DNA from: Gammaproteobacteria bacterium
GTDB lineage: Bacteria; Pseudomonadota; Gammaproteobacteria; Steroidobacterales; Steroidobacteraceae
Assembly: GCA_028870705.1 (NCBI GenBank)
Contig: JAGWPD010000190.1
Coordinates: 1 to 43,719, forward strand
Direction: 5' to 3'
DNA: 43,719 nucleotides
The notes below the pieces were generated by a model. It was not told the origin of the DNA. It ran no database searches and saw only the letters and a list, made by a program, of their open reading frames with translations. Each line of letters starts with the position of its first letter. Position 1 is the first letter of the stretch. Positions 15,256 to 23,617 of this stretch are shown in pieces. The translations under genes and the position numbers were made by a program.

Positions 15256-16821
15256 TCAGGCACCTTTGGGCCGCATGCCCTCGCGTGGCAGGCGCACCGG
15301 GAAGCGGCGGCGGATCTGCACGTCGACCGCTTCCGGCACGTGCGCGGGGAAGTGGTTGGCGAGTATCTGCGCTACCTTGCGCGCGGCGCGCTCGGTGATG
15401 TCGGTCGCGCCCTGCTCGGTCCATTCGTTGGGACTGCGCCGGTCACCGACCGCCGGGTAGAGATATTCAGTCTGCATCAGCTGCAGCGTCTGGTCGCTCC
15501 CGAGGAAGTGCCCCGGGCCATTTACGCAGACATCCCTGATGGTCTCGAAGGACAGGCGCTCCTCGGTGACCTCGATTCCCTTGATCGTGCGCTGCGCCGC
15601 GCCGATGATGTCATTGTCGATCAGCAGGCTCTCGAGCGAGTAGCCCAGGAGGCTGGCGTGCATGCCAGCCGACTCGTAGATCATGTTGACGCCCGAGTTG
15701 CCGACCAGCGCGTGATTCAGCGCCTTCTCCGCTCCCGACTGGCCGTCCGGGATCTTCGAATCGGTCATGCCCGAGGCCGTGCCGCCGGTGAGCTCGTAGA
15801 AGTTGGCCATCTGGCCGGCGGCCGAGGACAGCAGCGCCTGCTCCGGGCTCCCGCCCGACATCGCACCCGTGCGCAGGTCGGACACGAAGCACCAGGTGCC
15901 GAAGATCGCGGGATGCCCCGGCCTGATCGCATTCACGTATACCAGGCCCGCCAGCACTTCCGCGACTTCCTGTGCCAGCGCTCCGGCGAGCGCTGCCGGT
16001 GCGGTCGCGCCCGCCTGCCCGGCCGACAGCAGCAGCACGGGCATGCCGCCGCGCACCGCGACTTCGAGGCAGCGACAGGCGTCGGTAGCGAACTTCATCG
16101 GCGGCACGACGAAGCAATTCGACTGGCTCACGAACGGGCGCTCGCGCCATTGCTGCTCGCTGCCCGCAATCAGGTGCAGCATCTGCAGCGAGGCTTCGAG
16201 TTGCTCCGGTTGCACCCAGCTGCTGCCCACGTGCTTGGTCGTGCTCATGACCGAGGCGTAGCAGGTGTTGAAGTCCATCTCGAAGGGGTCGGGGATGTCG
16301 CGCGGCACCACTGCCCGCTGGAAGAAGTGGATGTGGTCCATCGCATCGACGATGCGGCCGATGTCATAGAGGTCCTGGATCGTCGACTGGCGGTAGCTGC
16401 CATCCGCGTTGACCATGTTCACGGCCGCGCCGGCGGTGCCGAAGTAGGCGCGCTTGCCCCAGGGTTCGAGGTCGTGCTTCGGGTCCTGTGCGTGCAGCGG
16501 GAAATTGCGCGCTGCCTTGGCGAGCGTGTCTTCGACCAGTGAGCGCGGGTACAGCAGCCGGCCCTGCGGACTGCGTGTGCAGCCGGCACGCGTCATGATC
16601 TCGACGCCCGATTCAGTCGCATCGGCCAGGCCGACCTCGGACAACAGGCGCAGCGCGGTCTGGTGGATCAGCTGCACGTCGCCATCGCTCAGCGGCCGAT
16701 AGCGGCCGCTGGTCATCCCCGGCCGTACCGGGCGCAGGTGATCGGGCAACGGCCCGGCCCGTTCCGCGCGGCGGGCATCGCGCCCCGAAGGTCGCCGGGC
16801 TACAATCGGACCGTCACTCAC
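15256..16821 (-). CDS. MttB-family (trimethylamine methyltransferase-like) protein, no pyrrolysine
   Basis: The 521-residue protein matches the TIM-barrel MttB superfamily throughout, with diagnostic stretches GTWCFVSDLRTGAMSGGSPE and GMTDSKIPDGQSGAEKAL. Classical MttB reads an in-frame amber codon as pyrrolysine; here the frame has no internal TAG, so this is the non-pyrrolysine branch, which includes the glycine betaine methyltransferase MtgB. MtgB moves a methyl group from glycine betaine to a corrinoid protein. The N-terminus carries a basic motif RRPSGRDARRA that is shared with the second MttB homologue at 42157. GTG 16821 has AGGAG at good spacing. It is first in a four-gene unit with two DMGDH-type fusions. 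No corrinoid protein gene is nearby. Confidence 0.85.
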   Translation of the reverse strand: MSDGPIVARRPSGRDARRAERAGPLPDHLRPVRPGMTSGRYRPLSDGDVQLIHQTALRLLSEVGLADATESGVEIMTRAGCTRSPQGRLLYPRSLVEDTLAKAARNFPLHAQDPKHDLEPWGKRAYFGTAGAAVNMVNADGSYRQSTIQDLYDIGRIVDAMDHIHFFQRAVVPRDIPDPFEMDFNTCYASVMSTTKHVGSSWVQPEQLEASLQMLHLIAGSEQQWRERPFVSQSNCFVVPPMKFATDACRCLEVAVRGGMPVLLLSAGQAGATAPAALAGALAQEVAEVLAGLVYVNAIRPGHPAIFGTWCFVSDLRTGAMSGGSPEQALLSSAAGQMANFYELTGGTASGMTDSKIPDGQSGAEKALNHALVGNSGVNMIYESAGMHASLLGYSLESLLIDNDIIGAAQRTIKGIEVTEERLSFETIRDVCVNGPGHFLGSDQTLQLMQTEYLYPAVGDRRSPNEWTEQGATDITERAARKVAQILANHFPAHVPEAVDVQIRRRFPVRLPREGMRPKGA

Positions 16822-16861
16822 GCAACTACTCCTGTGGACCTCGAGCGGTCGGGATTATCGC

Positions 16862-17437
16862 ATGAACAGGCTCGTCAGTTTTACGCAGATGAAGGCAGGC
16901 ACGCGCGCGGACTACGTGCTGCTGGACCAGTCGGAGCGCGAATTTGCGCTGCAGCTGCCCGAGCGCGTGCTGGGCGCGCTGCGCGAGCTCGATCACTCCG
17001 TCGAAGGCTACCCGGTCAGCCGGCTCGAGCACAGCCTGCAGGCTGCCACGCGCGCCCGGCGCGATGGTGCGGATGACGAACTGGTGCTGGCGGCGCTGAT
17101 CCACGACATGGGTGACCTGCTGGCCCCATATAACCACGCCGAACTCGCAGCCGCGGTGATCCGGCCTTACGTGCGCGAGCAGGTGAGCTGGATCGTGGAA
17201 CAGCATGGGTTGTTCCAGACCTATTACTACGTGCATCACCTGGGCGGTGATCGGAACATGCGCGAACGGTTGCGCGGCCACCGCTGGTATGAGGCCTGCG
17301 CCGCGTTCTGCGAACAATACGACCAGGCGTCGTTCGATCCCGGCTACGCGAGCCTGCCGCTGACGGATTTCGAACCGCTGGTGCAGGAGATATTCGCGCG
17401 CCAGCCGCACGATCCGCGTTACACGGCGGTCGCATGA
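16862..17437 (+). CDS. HD-domain protein, PhnZ/TmpB-like mixed-valence di-iron oxygenase candidate
   Basis: This is a 191-residue HD-superfamily protein. Candidate metal ligands are His57 (SRLEHSLQ), His81-Asp82 (LIHDMGD), His92 (PYNHAE), His115 (EQHGLF) and Asp154 (EQYDQ). That is six positions in the order used by PhnZ, TmpB and myo-inositol oxygenase, and the 24-residue gap from the first His to HD equals that in PhnZ. Those enzymes use O2 and a di-iron site to cleave C-P or C-C bonds. TmpB releases glycine betaine and phosphate from a hydroxylated trimethylammonio-phosphonate. The betaine context makes that role attractive but unproven; a plain phosphohydrolase is possible. Its stop overlaps the next start (ATGA), so the two are coupled. 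Confidence 0.7.
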   Translation: MNRLVSFTQMKAGTRADYVLLDQSEREFALQLPERVLGALRELDHSVEGYPVSRLEHSLQAATRARRDGADDELVLAALIHDMGDLLAPYNHAELAAAVIRPYVREQVSWIVEQHGLFQTYYYVHHLGGDRNMRERLRGHRWYEACAAFCEQYDQASFDPGYASLPLTDFEPLVQEIFARQPHDPRYTAVA

Positions 17438-18648
17438 GCGGCGTGCCGTGCCGCTGGACACGCACCGCCTGCTTGGCGGCCCTGTCGGCGCTGGCAACCG
17501 GCGCCGCACTGGCACGGCCACCGCCGATACGGCACGTCTTCGTCGTGGTGCTCGAGAATCAGTCCTATGCGCTCACCTTCGGTCCGGACTCGCCAGCCCG
17601 GTACCTGAACTCGCTCCGCCAGCGAGGCGCCAGCGTGCCGAACTACTACGGCACCAGCCACATGAGCCTGGGCAACTACCTCGCGATGATCAGCGGCCAG
17701 GCGCCGAACCCGGAGACGAACTTCGACTGCGAGGTCTACTCGGAATTCGTCAGCACCGGCACCCGCCCCGATGGCCAGGAAATCGGCAAGGGCTGCGTGT
17801 ACCCCGCGCACGTGCCTACGCTGGCCGACCAGCTCGTTGCAGCGAAGCTGAGCTGGCGTGGCTACTTCGAGGACATGGGCAATGATCCGGCGCGCGAGCG
17901 GGCAACCTGCGGTCATCCGCCGCGGGGCCAGGCCGACAATACCCAGGACGCGACGCCGCGCGACCAATACGCCACGCGCCACAATCCGTTCATGTACTTC
18001 CACTCGATCATCGACACGCCGCAATGCGACCGGAATGTCGTCAACCTGCGCGAGCTGGCGCACGACCTGCGCTTCGAGCGCGCGACGCCCAATTTCGTGT
18101 TCATCGTGCCCAACCTTTGCCACGACGGGCACGATGGCGGCGGCAGTTCACGCTGCGTGAATGGCGAGCCCGGCGGACTCGAGTCCGCGGATGCGTTCCT
18201 GCGCAAGCTCGTGCCGCGGCTCACTGCCGCGCCGGCGTTCCGGCACGACGGCCTGCTGATCATTACTTTCGATGAAGCCGCCATCACGGGTGATGACCAG
18301 GCACAGGGCGGCGGCCCCCGGGGCAATGGCGCGGCAGCGGCCTGCTGCGACGAACAGCCTGGCCCGAATATCCCGGCCTACAACTCCGCCCCGGGCTATC
18401 ATTCAGCAACGGGGATGAACGGCCCGGGTCTGGTCGGGCCGGGAGGCGGGCAGGTCGGCGCGGTGCTGCTCTCGCCATTCATCCGTCCCGGCACGACCAC
18501 TGGCACGCCCTACAACCATTACTCACTGCTGCGCAGCGTCGAGGACCTGTTCTCGTTGCCGCACCTGGGCTATGCCGCGCAGGATGGATTGCAGCCGTTC
18601 GGCCCGGATATCTACACCCGGCCGCCCACGCGTACCGCGGGGCCCTGA
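17434..18648 (+). CDS. Secreted phosphoesterase (acid phosphatase/phospholipase C-like, AcpA/SapM type)
   Basis: The 404-residue protein begins with a Sec-type signal (hydrophobic LAALSALATGAALA, cleavage near Ala-Arg). It then shows the phosphoesterase-family motifs HVFVVVLENQSY (metal-binding Glu-Asn), TSHMSLGNYLAMISG, LIITFDEA (metal Asp-Glu) and YNHYSLLRSVEDLF near the end. These match Pfam phosphoesterases such as AcpA, SapM and phosphocholine-specific phospholipase C relatives, which release phosphate or phospho-head groups outside the cytoplasm. It overlaps the HD-domain gene by 4 bp, so both are made together. Its end overlaps the convergent GDPD by 37 bp. A role in releasing phosphocholine or phosphate from lipid head groups is inferred from the surrounding choline genes. 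Confidence 0.82.
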   Translation: MSGVPCRWTRTACLAALSALATGAALARPPPIRHVFVVVLENQSYALTFGPDSPARYLNSLRQRGASVPNYYGTSHMSLGNYLAMISGQAPNPETNFDCEVYSEFVSTGTRPDGQEIGKGCVYPAHVPTLADQLVAAKLSWRGYFEDMGNDPARERATCGHPPRGQADNTQDATPRDQYATRHNPFMYFHSIIDTPQCDRNVVNLRELAHDLRFERATPNFVFIVPNLCHDGHDGGGSSRCVNGEPGGLESADAFLRKLVPRLTAAPAFRHDGLLIITFDEAAITGDDQAQGGGPRGNGAAAACCDEQPGPNIPAYNSAPGYHSATGMNGPGLVGPGGGQVGAVLLSPFIRPGTTTGTPYNHYSLLRSVEDLFSLPHLGYAAQDGLQPFGPDIYTRPPTRTAGP

Positions 18649-19613
18649 GCGCGCAGCACCTGCAGCGCGAGGTCGGGACGATCGGTGATCAGCCCGTCGA
18701 CGCCCATCGCGATGATCCGCAGCATGTCGGCCGGATCGTTGACCGTCCAGGGTATGACCTTGAGTCCGAGCGCCCGGGCCTCCGCCACCTGCGCGTGGCC
18801 GAGATCGAGATAATCGGGTGACCAGGTGCCTGCGCCGCTGGCCTGCGCGAGCCGTGGCACCGAGCCGCCGAAACCGCGTGCGTCCAGGCCGCCCAGCCAC
18901 GGCGAGGCTGCCGCGCGCTCGAATTGCACCGTGTCGTCCGCGCCCTGCTGGTCGGTCAACGCGCCGGTCGCCAGGCCCGGGGCAAGGTGATGCACGCAGT
19001 TCAGCACGCGCCAGTCGAAGCACTGGATCGTGGTTCGCGCCGCCATGCCGCTCGCCGCGACCACGGCCAGCAGCGCCGCGGTGAATACCGCGGGAGTCGC
19101 GGTCAATTCCGGCTGCAATGGGAAGGTCTTGACCTCCACGTTGAGGTGGACCGAATTGGCGGCGTTACGCTCGATCAGCGCGTACAGCTCGGCGAGCCGC
19201 GGAATGCGCTCGCCATCGATCGGCTGCTGCTGCGGGTGGGCGCGCTCGTAAGCGGTGCCGGGCCGGATGCGGCCGACGTCGTAGGTGGCCAGCTCGGCGT
19301 AGTCGAGCGCGTGGATCAGCGGCCCCGGCCCGGATAGGAACCGGCCCGCCGCATCGCGGGTGTGATCGGGATTGAGCTGCGGGTCGTGACTGATCACGAC
19401 CACGCCGTCACGGGTCAGGGCGCAGTCGAGCTCGAGCGTGTGGACGCCGAGTGAAAGCGCACGCTCGAAGCCACCTAGCGTGTTCTCCGGCCACAGGCCG
19501 CGGGCGCCCCGGTGGCCCTGCAGATCAAACCATTGCTCGCCCAAGCTGCCCCCGCAGGTGGATGGTGCCAAAGATTCCAATTCAGTGACGGCCCGCGCGT
19601 CTCCCGGTACCAT
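18612..19613 (-). CDS. Glycerophosphodiester phosphodiesterase
   Basis: The 333-residue protein contains the GDPD barrel signature HRGARGLWPENT, then HTLELDCALTRDG and VVISHDPQL (catalytic His and metal-binding Glu/Asp), VEVKTFPL, and the closing WTVNDPADMLRIIAMGVDGLITDRPD. It hydrolyses glycerophosphodiesters such as glycerophosphocholine to glycerol-3-phosphate and the alcohol. No signal peptide is evident, so it is probably cytoplasmic. The N-terminal 30 residues before QGHRG are not typical of the family; the true start may be a downstream TTG, and ATG 19613 lacks a clear ribosome binding site. In this locus it could supply choline to BetA. It is divergent from the ABC binding protein across 38 bp. 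Confidence 0.85.
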   Translation of the reverse strand: MVPGDARAVTELESLAPSTCGGSLGEQWFDLQGHRGARGLWPENTLGGFERALSLGVHTLELDCALTRDGVVVISHDPQLNPDHTRDAAGRFLSGPGPLIHALDYAELATYDVGRIRPGTAYERAHPQQQPIDGERIPRLAELYALIERNAANSVHLNVEVKTFPLQPELTATPAVFTAALLAVVAASGMAARTTIQCFDWRVLNCVHHLAPGLATGALTDQQGADDTVQFERAAASPWLGGLDARGFGGSVPRLAQASGAGTWSPDYLDLGHAQVAEARALGLKVIPWTVNDPADMLRIIAMGVDGLITDRPDLALQVLRAQGPAVRVGGRV

Positions 19614-19651
19614 TGGGCGGCGCTGGCACCAGGCATCCTGGGGGACATTAC

Positions 19652-20743
19652 ATGAAACTCGTGCTTTCCGTATTGCTCAGTGCCGGCATGCTCCTGGCTA
19701 CCGGCTGCTCCTCGCACCACGGGGACCAGGGAGCGCCCGGCACCGACGAGTCCAAGACGCTGCGCATCATCACGTGGTCCGATTACATCCCGCAGGAAAT
19801 CGTCGACCAGTTCAGGCAGGAGACCGGCATCCAGGTCGAGGTCTCGCTGTCGAACAACGAGGAGATCATCTCCAAGCTCCGCGCGACCGGTGGCGCGGGC
19901 TTCGACCTGGCGCAACCCTCGCAGGACCGCATCATCAGCGCGCAGCGGGAGTTCCGCATATACCGACCAATCGACCTAACCAAGGTAAAACTGGACGAAT
20001 TTAGAGCAGACCTGCTCGAGATCGTGAAGAAGAATGCCACCTACGAAGGCCAGCTGTATGCCCTGCCCTACGTCTGGGGCACCGAAGGCCTGCTGGTCAA
20101 TTCGAAGCGGGCCAGCATCAGCGACTACCTGGACCTGTGCCGGCCCGACCTGAAAGGCAAGACCTCCGTGCGCCTGCGCCGGCCCACGCTCATGGCCTTC
20201 GCGCTGGCCATCGGCAAGGACCCGTTCGCGCTGTATGGCGACCCCAGGGCCTACAGCGCGCTGATGGATGAAGTCGGGCGCACGCTCATCGCGTGCAAGC
20301 CCAACTTCCGGTTCTTCTATGACAACAAGGACCAGCTCATCAACGGCGTGCGTTCAGGCGAAATCGTCGCCTCGATGATGTGGGATTCGGTGAGCTGGAA
20401 GCTCAACCGCGAGAACCCGGACCTCAAGTACATCAATCCCAAGTCGGGCGCGATCGCCTGGCTGGATACGATGGCGCTGCCCGCGCGCGGCCGCAACGAG
20501 GCCGGCGCCTACAAATGGATCAATTTCACGATGCGGCCGGACGTCGCGGCAAAGATCGCCAGGTCGATCGGCAATTTTACCGCCTCGAAGGATGCGGACG
20601 CGCTGATGGATCCCGAGCTCAAGGCGCAGTTCGCCGCGAGCTTCCCCGATGGCATGAAGAACCTGAAGTGGTATCCGGCCATTCCGCCGGGTCTCGAGGA
20701 GATCGAGGGCCGGGTGCTCGACCGGATCAAGGCGGCGAATTGA
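19652..20743 (+). CDS. ABC transporter substrate-binding lipoprotein, spermidine/putrescine (PotD/PotF) type
   Basis: The 363-residue protein starts with a lipoprotein signal (lipobox LLATGC, Cys about 19) and the polyamine-binding fold start TLRIITWSDYIPQEIVDQF. The ATG is preceded by GGGGGA. Homologues bind polyamines in the periplasm, and relatives bind other cationic or quaternary amines. The neighbouring choline and sarcosine genes suggest that the ligand here may be a methylated amine, which is inference. Codons for about residues 103-119 (19958-20008) form a patch of ATA, CGA, CCA, CTA, GTA, AAA, TTT, AGA and GCA that stands out from the GC-rich usage around it. It heads a tightly packed transporter operon, 2 bp before the ATPase start. 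Confidence 0.87.
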   Translation: MKLVLSVLLSAGMLLATGCSSHHGDQGAPGTDESKTLRIITWSDYIPQEIVDQFRQETGIQVEVSLSNNEEIISKLRATGGAGFDLAQPSQDRIISAQREFRIYRPIDLTKVKLDEFRADLLEIVKKNATYEGQLYALPYVWGTEGLLVNSKRASISDYLDLCRPDLKGKTSVRLRRPTLMAFALAIGKDPFALYGDPRAYSALMDEVGRTLIACKPNFRFFYDNKDQLINGVRSGEIVASMMWDSVSWKLNRENPDLKYINPKSGAIAWLDTMALPARGRNEAGAYKWINFTMRPDVAAKIARSIGNFTASKDADALMDPELKAQFAASFPDGMKNLKWYPAIPPGLEEIEGRVLDRIKAAN

Positions 20744-20745
20744 CG

Positions 20746-21879
20746 ATGGCGGCGAATTCCACCGCCGCTGCGCGGCCGGACCTCGAAGCGCACGCCGTCA
20801 TCAAGCGCTTTGGCCACCAGGTCGCGGTCGACGCCGTCTCATTCAGCGTCGCGCGCGGCAGTTTCTTCTCCATCCTCGGGCCGTCGGGTTGCGGCAAGAC
20901 GACGTTGCTGCGGATGATCGCCGGGTTCATCGCCCCCGATGGCGGTGATATCCGGATCGGCGGCCGCAGCATGGCCGGAGTGGCGCCCAACCGGCGCCCG
21001 GTCAACATGGTGTTCCAGCACCTGGCGCTGTTCCCTATGATGAACGTGGCCGAAAACGTCGCCTTCGGTCTGGCGCGGCGCGCCGTGCCGCGCGCCGAAC
21101 GCACCCGCAAGGCCGAAGCGATGCTCGAGCGCGTCGGCCTGGCCGGCGCCGGCCTCAAGCGTGTCGATGAACTTTCGGGCGGGCAGCGCCAGCGCGTTGC
21201 GATCGCGCGCAGCCTGGTGCTCGAGCCAACGCTGCTGTTACTGGATGAGCCGCTGGGCGCCCTCGACCTGAAATTGCGCGAACACATGAAGATCGAGCTC
21301 AAGCAACTGCAGTCGGCGTTCGGCACCACCTTCGTCTACATTACCCATGACCAGTCCGAGGCGCTGGTGCTATCCGATCATGTCGGCGTAATGAACCGCG
21401 GGCACTTCGAGCAACTCGGCACCCCGCAGGAACTCTATTACGCTCCCGCCACCCCATTCGTCGCGGCCTTCGTCGGCGCCAATAACCGGATGACCGGGAA
21501 GGCGAGCGCAGTGCACGGCGAGCTGGTCGATGTGACGACCGACGCGGGCTGGCGGATCAGGGCCCGGCGCATCGGCACGATCGGCGTCGGTGCCGCCGTC
21601 GAGGCCTTTGTGCGGCCCGAGGCTGCCACGATCGGGCGCACGAGCGCGGAACTGGCGCCATTGGCCGGCCAGGTGGTCCACGCAGGCGATGTCGAGAGCC
21701 TGCTGTTCGATGGCGCCAATTCCGCCGTGTTGGTGCGGGAAGCGGCCAGCCGGTTCGAGTTCCGAATCGCCCTGCCGCAGACCGGACGCTACGCCGACCT
21801 GAAGGTGGGGGAGCGCATCGCCTTCAGTTTCGATCCCGAGCGCGCCGCGTGTTTTGCGGCGCCGCCCGCCCATGCTTGA
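20746..21879 (+). CDS. ABC transporter ATPase, PotA/PotG type
   Basis: The 377-residue ATPase energises the importer encoded around it. Walker A is GPSGCGKTT, the Q-loop is VFQHLALFP, the signature is LSGGQRQR, Walker B is LLLLDEPLGALD, and the H-loop is ITHDQSEAL. A C-terminal TOBE-like domain (about residues 250-377, including VEAFVRPEAATIG) is typical of PotA-type subunits. ATG 20746 is chosen although the frame is open far upstream, because it sits just after the binding-protein stop and the family N-terminus fits. The 3' end overlaps the first permease by 8 bp. Confidence 0.9.
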   Translation: MAANSTAAARPDLEAHAVIKRFGHQVAVDAVSFSVARGSFFSILGPSGCGKTTLLRMIAGFIAPDGGDIRIGGRSMAGVAPNRRPVNMVFQHLALFPMMNVAENVAFGLARRAVPRAERTRKAEAMLERVGLAGAGLKRVDELSGGQRQRVAIARSLVLEPTLLLLDEPLGALDLKLREHMKIELKQLQSAFGTTFVYITHDQSEALVLSDHVGVMNRGHFEQLGTPQELYYAPATPFVAAFVGANNRMTGKASAVHGELVDVTTDAGWRIRARRIGTIGVGAAVEAFVRPEAATIGRTSAELAPLAGQVVHAGDVESLLFDGANSAVLVREAASRFEFRIALPQTGRYADLKVGERIAFSFDPERAACFAAPPAHA

Positions 21880-22756
21880 AGCGACCGCGACCGCGGCCTG
21901 GCACCGGCGGCTGATGCTGGGCCTGCTGCTCGCGCCGGCGCTGCTGTGGCTGTTCGCGCTGATCGTGCTGCCGCACCTCGATCTCGCGCTGCTTTCGTTC
22001 CGCGAGCCGGTCGCGCCGCGCAAGTACGTGCCGAGCCTGGCGCAGTACCGCACTTTCTTCGCCGAACCGCTCTACTGGCATGTGTTCATGCGCACTGCCA
22101 TCCTGTCGGCGCTGGCGACCGCACTGACGCTGCTGATCGCGTTCCCGGTCGCGTGGACGATCGCCAAGCTGGCGCGCGGCCGGATGGGTGCGCTGCTGTT
22201 CGTCGTATGCCTGATCCCGTTCTGGGTGAGCGAAACGGTGCGCACGCTGGGCTGGATGATCCTGCTGCGTGAATCCGGCGTGCTGCCGGCGCTGCTCGTG
22301 CGGCTGGGCCTGACGAACGGCCCGGTGGAACTGCTTTACCACGACGCAACGATACTCGTCGGCCTCGTGTACACCTCGCTCCTGTTCATGGTGGTGCCGC
22401 TGGTCGGGAGTCTCGAGAGCCTGGATAATTCGCTGATCGAGGCGGCCTATGACCTCGGCAGCGGCGGCTTCGCCATCCTGCGCAAGATCGTCATACCGCA
22501 CGCGGCGCCGGGCATCACCGCCGGCTGCATCGTGGTGTTCATGCTCACGCTCGGCAACTACCTCACCCCGACGCTGCTGGGCGGCAAGAACTCGCTGTGG
22601 TTCACCGAGCAGATCTACACCCAGTTCATCACCCGCTTCAATTGGGAACAGGGCGCAGCCTTCGGTTTCCTGCTGCTGGCGCTGTCGACCGCGATGGTGT
22701 GGTTCGGCCTGAAGCTCAGCGGCCAGCGCTTCAGCGACGTGATGCGGCGCACATGA
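21872..22756 (+). CDS. ABC transporter permease, PotB/PotH type
   Basis: The 294-residue inner-membrane subunit has about six hydrophobic helices. The first is LMLGLLLAPALLWLFALIVLP. The EAA-type cytoplasmic loop that docks the ATPase reads EAAYDLGSGGFAILRKIVIPHAAPG. ATG 21872 overlaps the ATPase end. In this family it pairs with the PotC/PotI-type subunit encoded next. The start overlaps and uniform strand show that the four genes form one operon. Confidence 0.9.
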   Translation: MLEATATAAWHRRLMLGLLLAPALLWLFALIVLPHLDLALLSFREPVAPRKYVPSLAQYRTFFAEPLYWHVFMRTAILSALATALTLLIAFPVAWTIAKLARGRMGALLFVVCLIPFWVSETVRTLGWMILLRESGVLPALLVRLGLTNGPVELLYHDATILVGLVYTSLLFMVVPLVGSLESLDNSLIEAAYDLGSGGFAILRKIVIPHAAPGITAGCIVVFMLTLGNYLTPTLLGGKNSLWFTEQIYTQFITRFNWEQGAAFGFLLLALSTAMVWFGLKLSGQRFSDVMRRT

Positions 22757-23613
22757 TCCCCTCGCTGCCGAGGCCGTTGTGGCTGCGTGCTTCAACCGCC
22801 GTGTTTCTGGTGGCGTTCCTCGTTTTCCTGTTCCTGCCGCTGGTCATCGTTGCGGTATTCGCGTTCAACGATGCGAATTATCCGGCCCCGCCGTGGCACG
22901 GATTCACGCTCGACTGGTTCCTCGGCAATGATTCCGCCGGCCGTGTCGGCCTGTTCAGGGATACACAGTTGCTGGCCAGCATATGGACCAGCTTCGTGGT
23001 CGCCTGCTGGGTCACGGTGCTCGCCGTCGTCGTCGGCACCGCCAACGCTTTCCTGATGGAGCGCGCGGACTTCCCGGGGAAAGGCGCGCTGTCGATGCTG
23101 ATGCTGGTGCCGCTGGTGATCCCGGGAGTGATCCTCGGCATCTCGATCCTCGCTTTCGCCAGCCGGGTGGCCGACTTCGCCAGCGATGTGTTCGGGCTGG
23201 AGCTCGACTTCCTGCGGCCCGGGCTGCCCCTGGTGGTGCTGGGCCAGTTCTCGTACATCGTCGCCATTGCAACGCTCACCATCAGCGCGCGTCTCAAGCG
23301 CTTCGATCGCACGCTCGAGGACGCCGCGTTGAACCTCGGCGCGACGCGGCCCGCGGTGCTGCGCACCATCACGCTGCCCTACCTGCGGCCGGCGCTGGTC
23401 GGTTCGGCGGCGATCGCCTTCCTGATGTCGTTCGAGAATTTCAACACGACACTGATGCTGGTGGGCGCCGACTCGCCGCTGACCATCATGATGTACGGGC
23501 GCATGCGCGAAGGGGCGACTCCGGTGCTCAATGCGGTGAGCCTGTTCCTGATGGTCGCCTCGGCGCTGCTGGCGCTGACGCTGATGCGGCGCAATGACCG
23601 CAAGGATGCGTAG
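22753..23613 (+). CDS. ABC transporter permease, PotC/PotI type
   Basis: This is a 286-residue permease with six hydrophobic segments and the EAA loop EDAALNLGATRPAVLRTITLPYLRPA. The extracellular segment FAFNDANYPAPPWHGFTLDWF is characteristic of the second permease of spermidine/putrescine-type importers. Its ATG overlaps the stop of the first permease (ATGA), indicating translational coupling. It is followed within 4 bp by a Na/Pi-cotransporter homologue, which is an unusual last gene for a Pot-type operon. Confidence 0.9.
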   Translation: MIPSLPRPLWLRASTAVFLVAFLVFLFLPLVIVAVFAFNDANYPAPPWHGFTLDWFLGNDSAGRVGLFRDTQLLASIWTSFVVACWVTVLAVVVGTANAFLMERADFPGKGALSMLMLVPLVIPGVILGISILAFASRVADFASDVFGLELDFLRPGLPLVVLGQFSYIVAIATLTISARLKRFDRTLEDAALNLGATRPAVLRTITLPYLRPALVGSAAIAFLMSFENFNTTLMLVGADSPLTIMMYGRMREGATPVLNAVSLFLMVASALLALTLMRRNDRKDA

Positions 23614-23617
23614 TTAA

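Noticed and set aside
15256-16821. Pyrrolysine-encoding amber codon, as in classical MttB
   Set aside because: Neither MttB homologue has an in-frame TAG, and no pyrrolysine genes are in the window.
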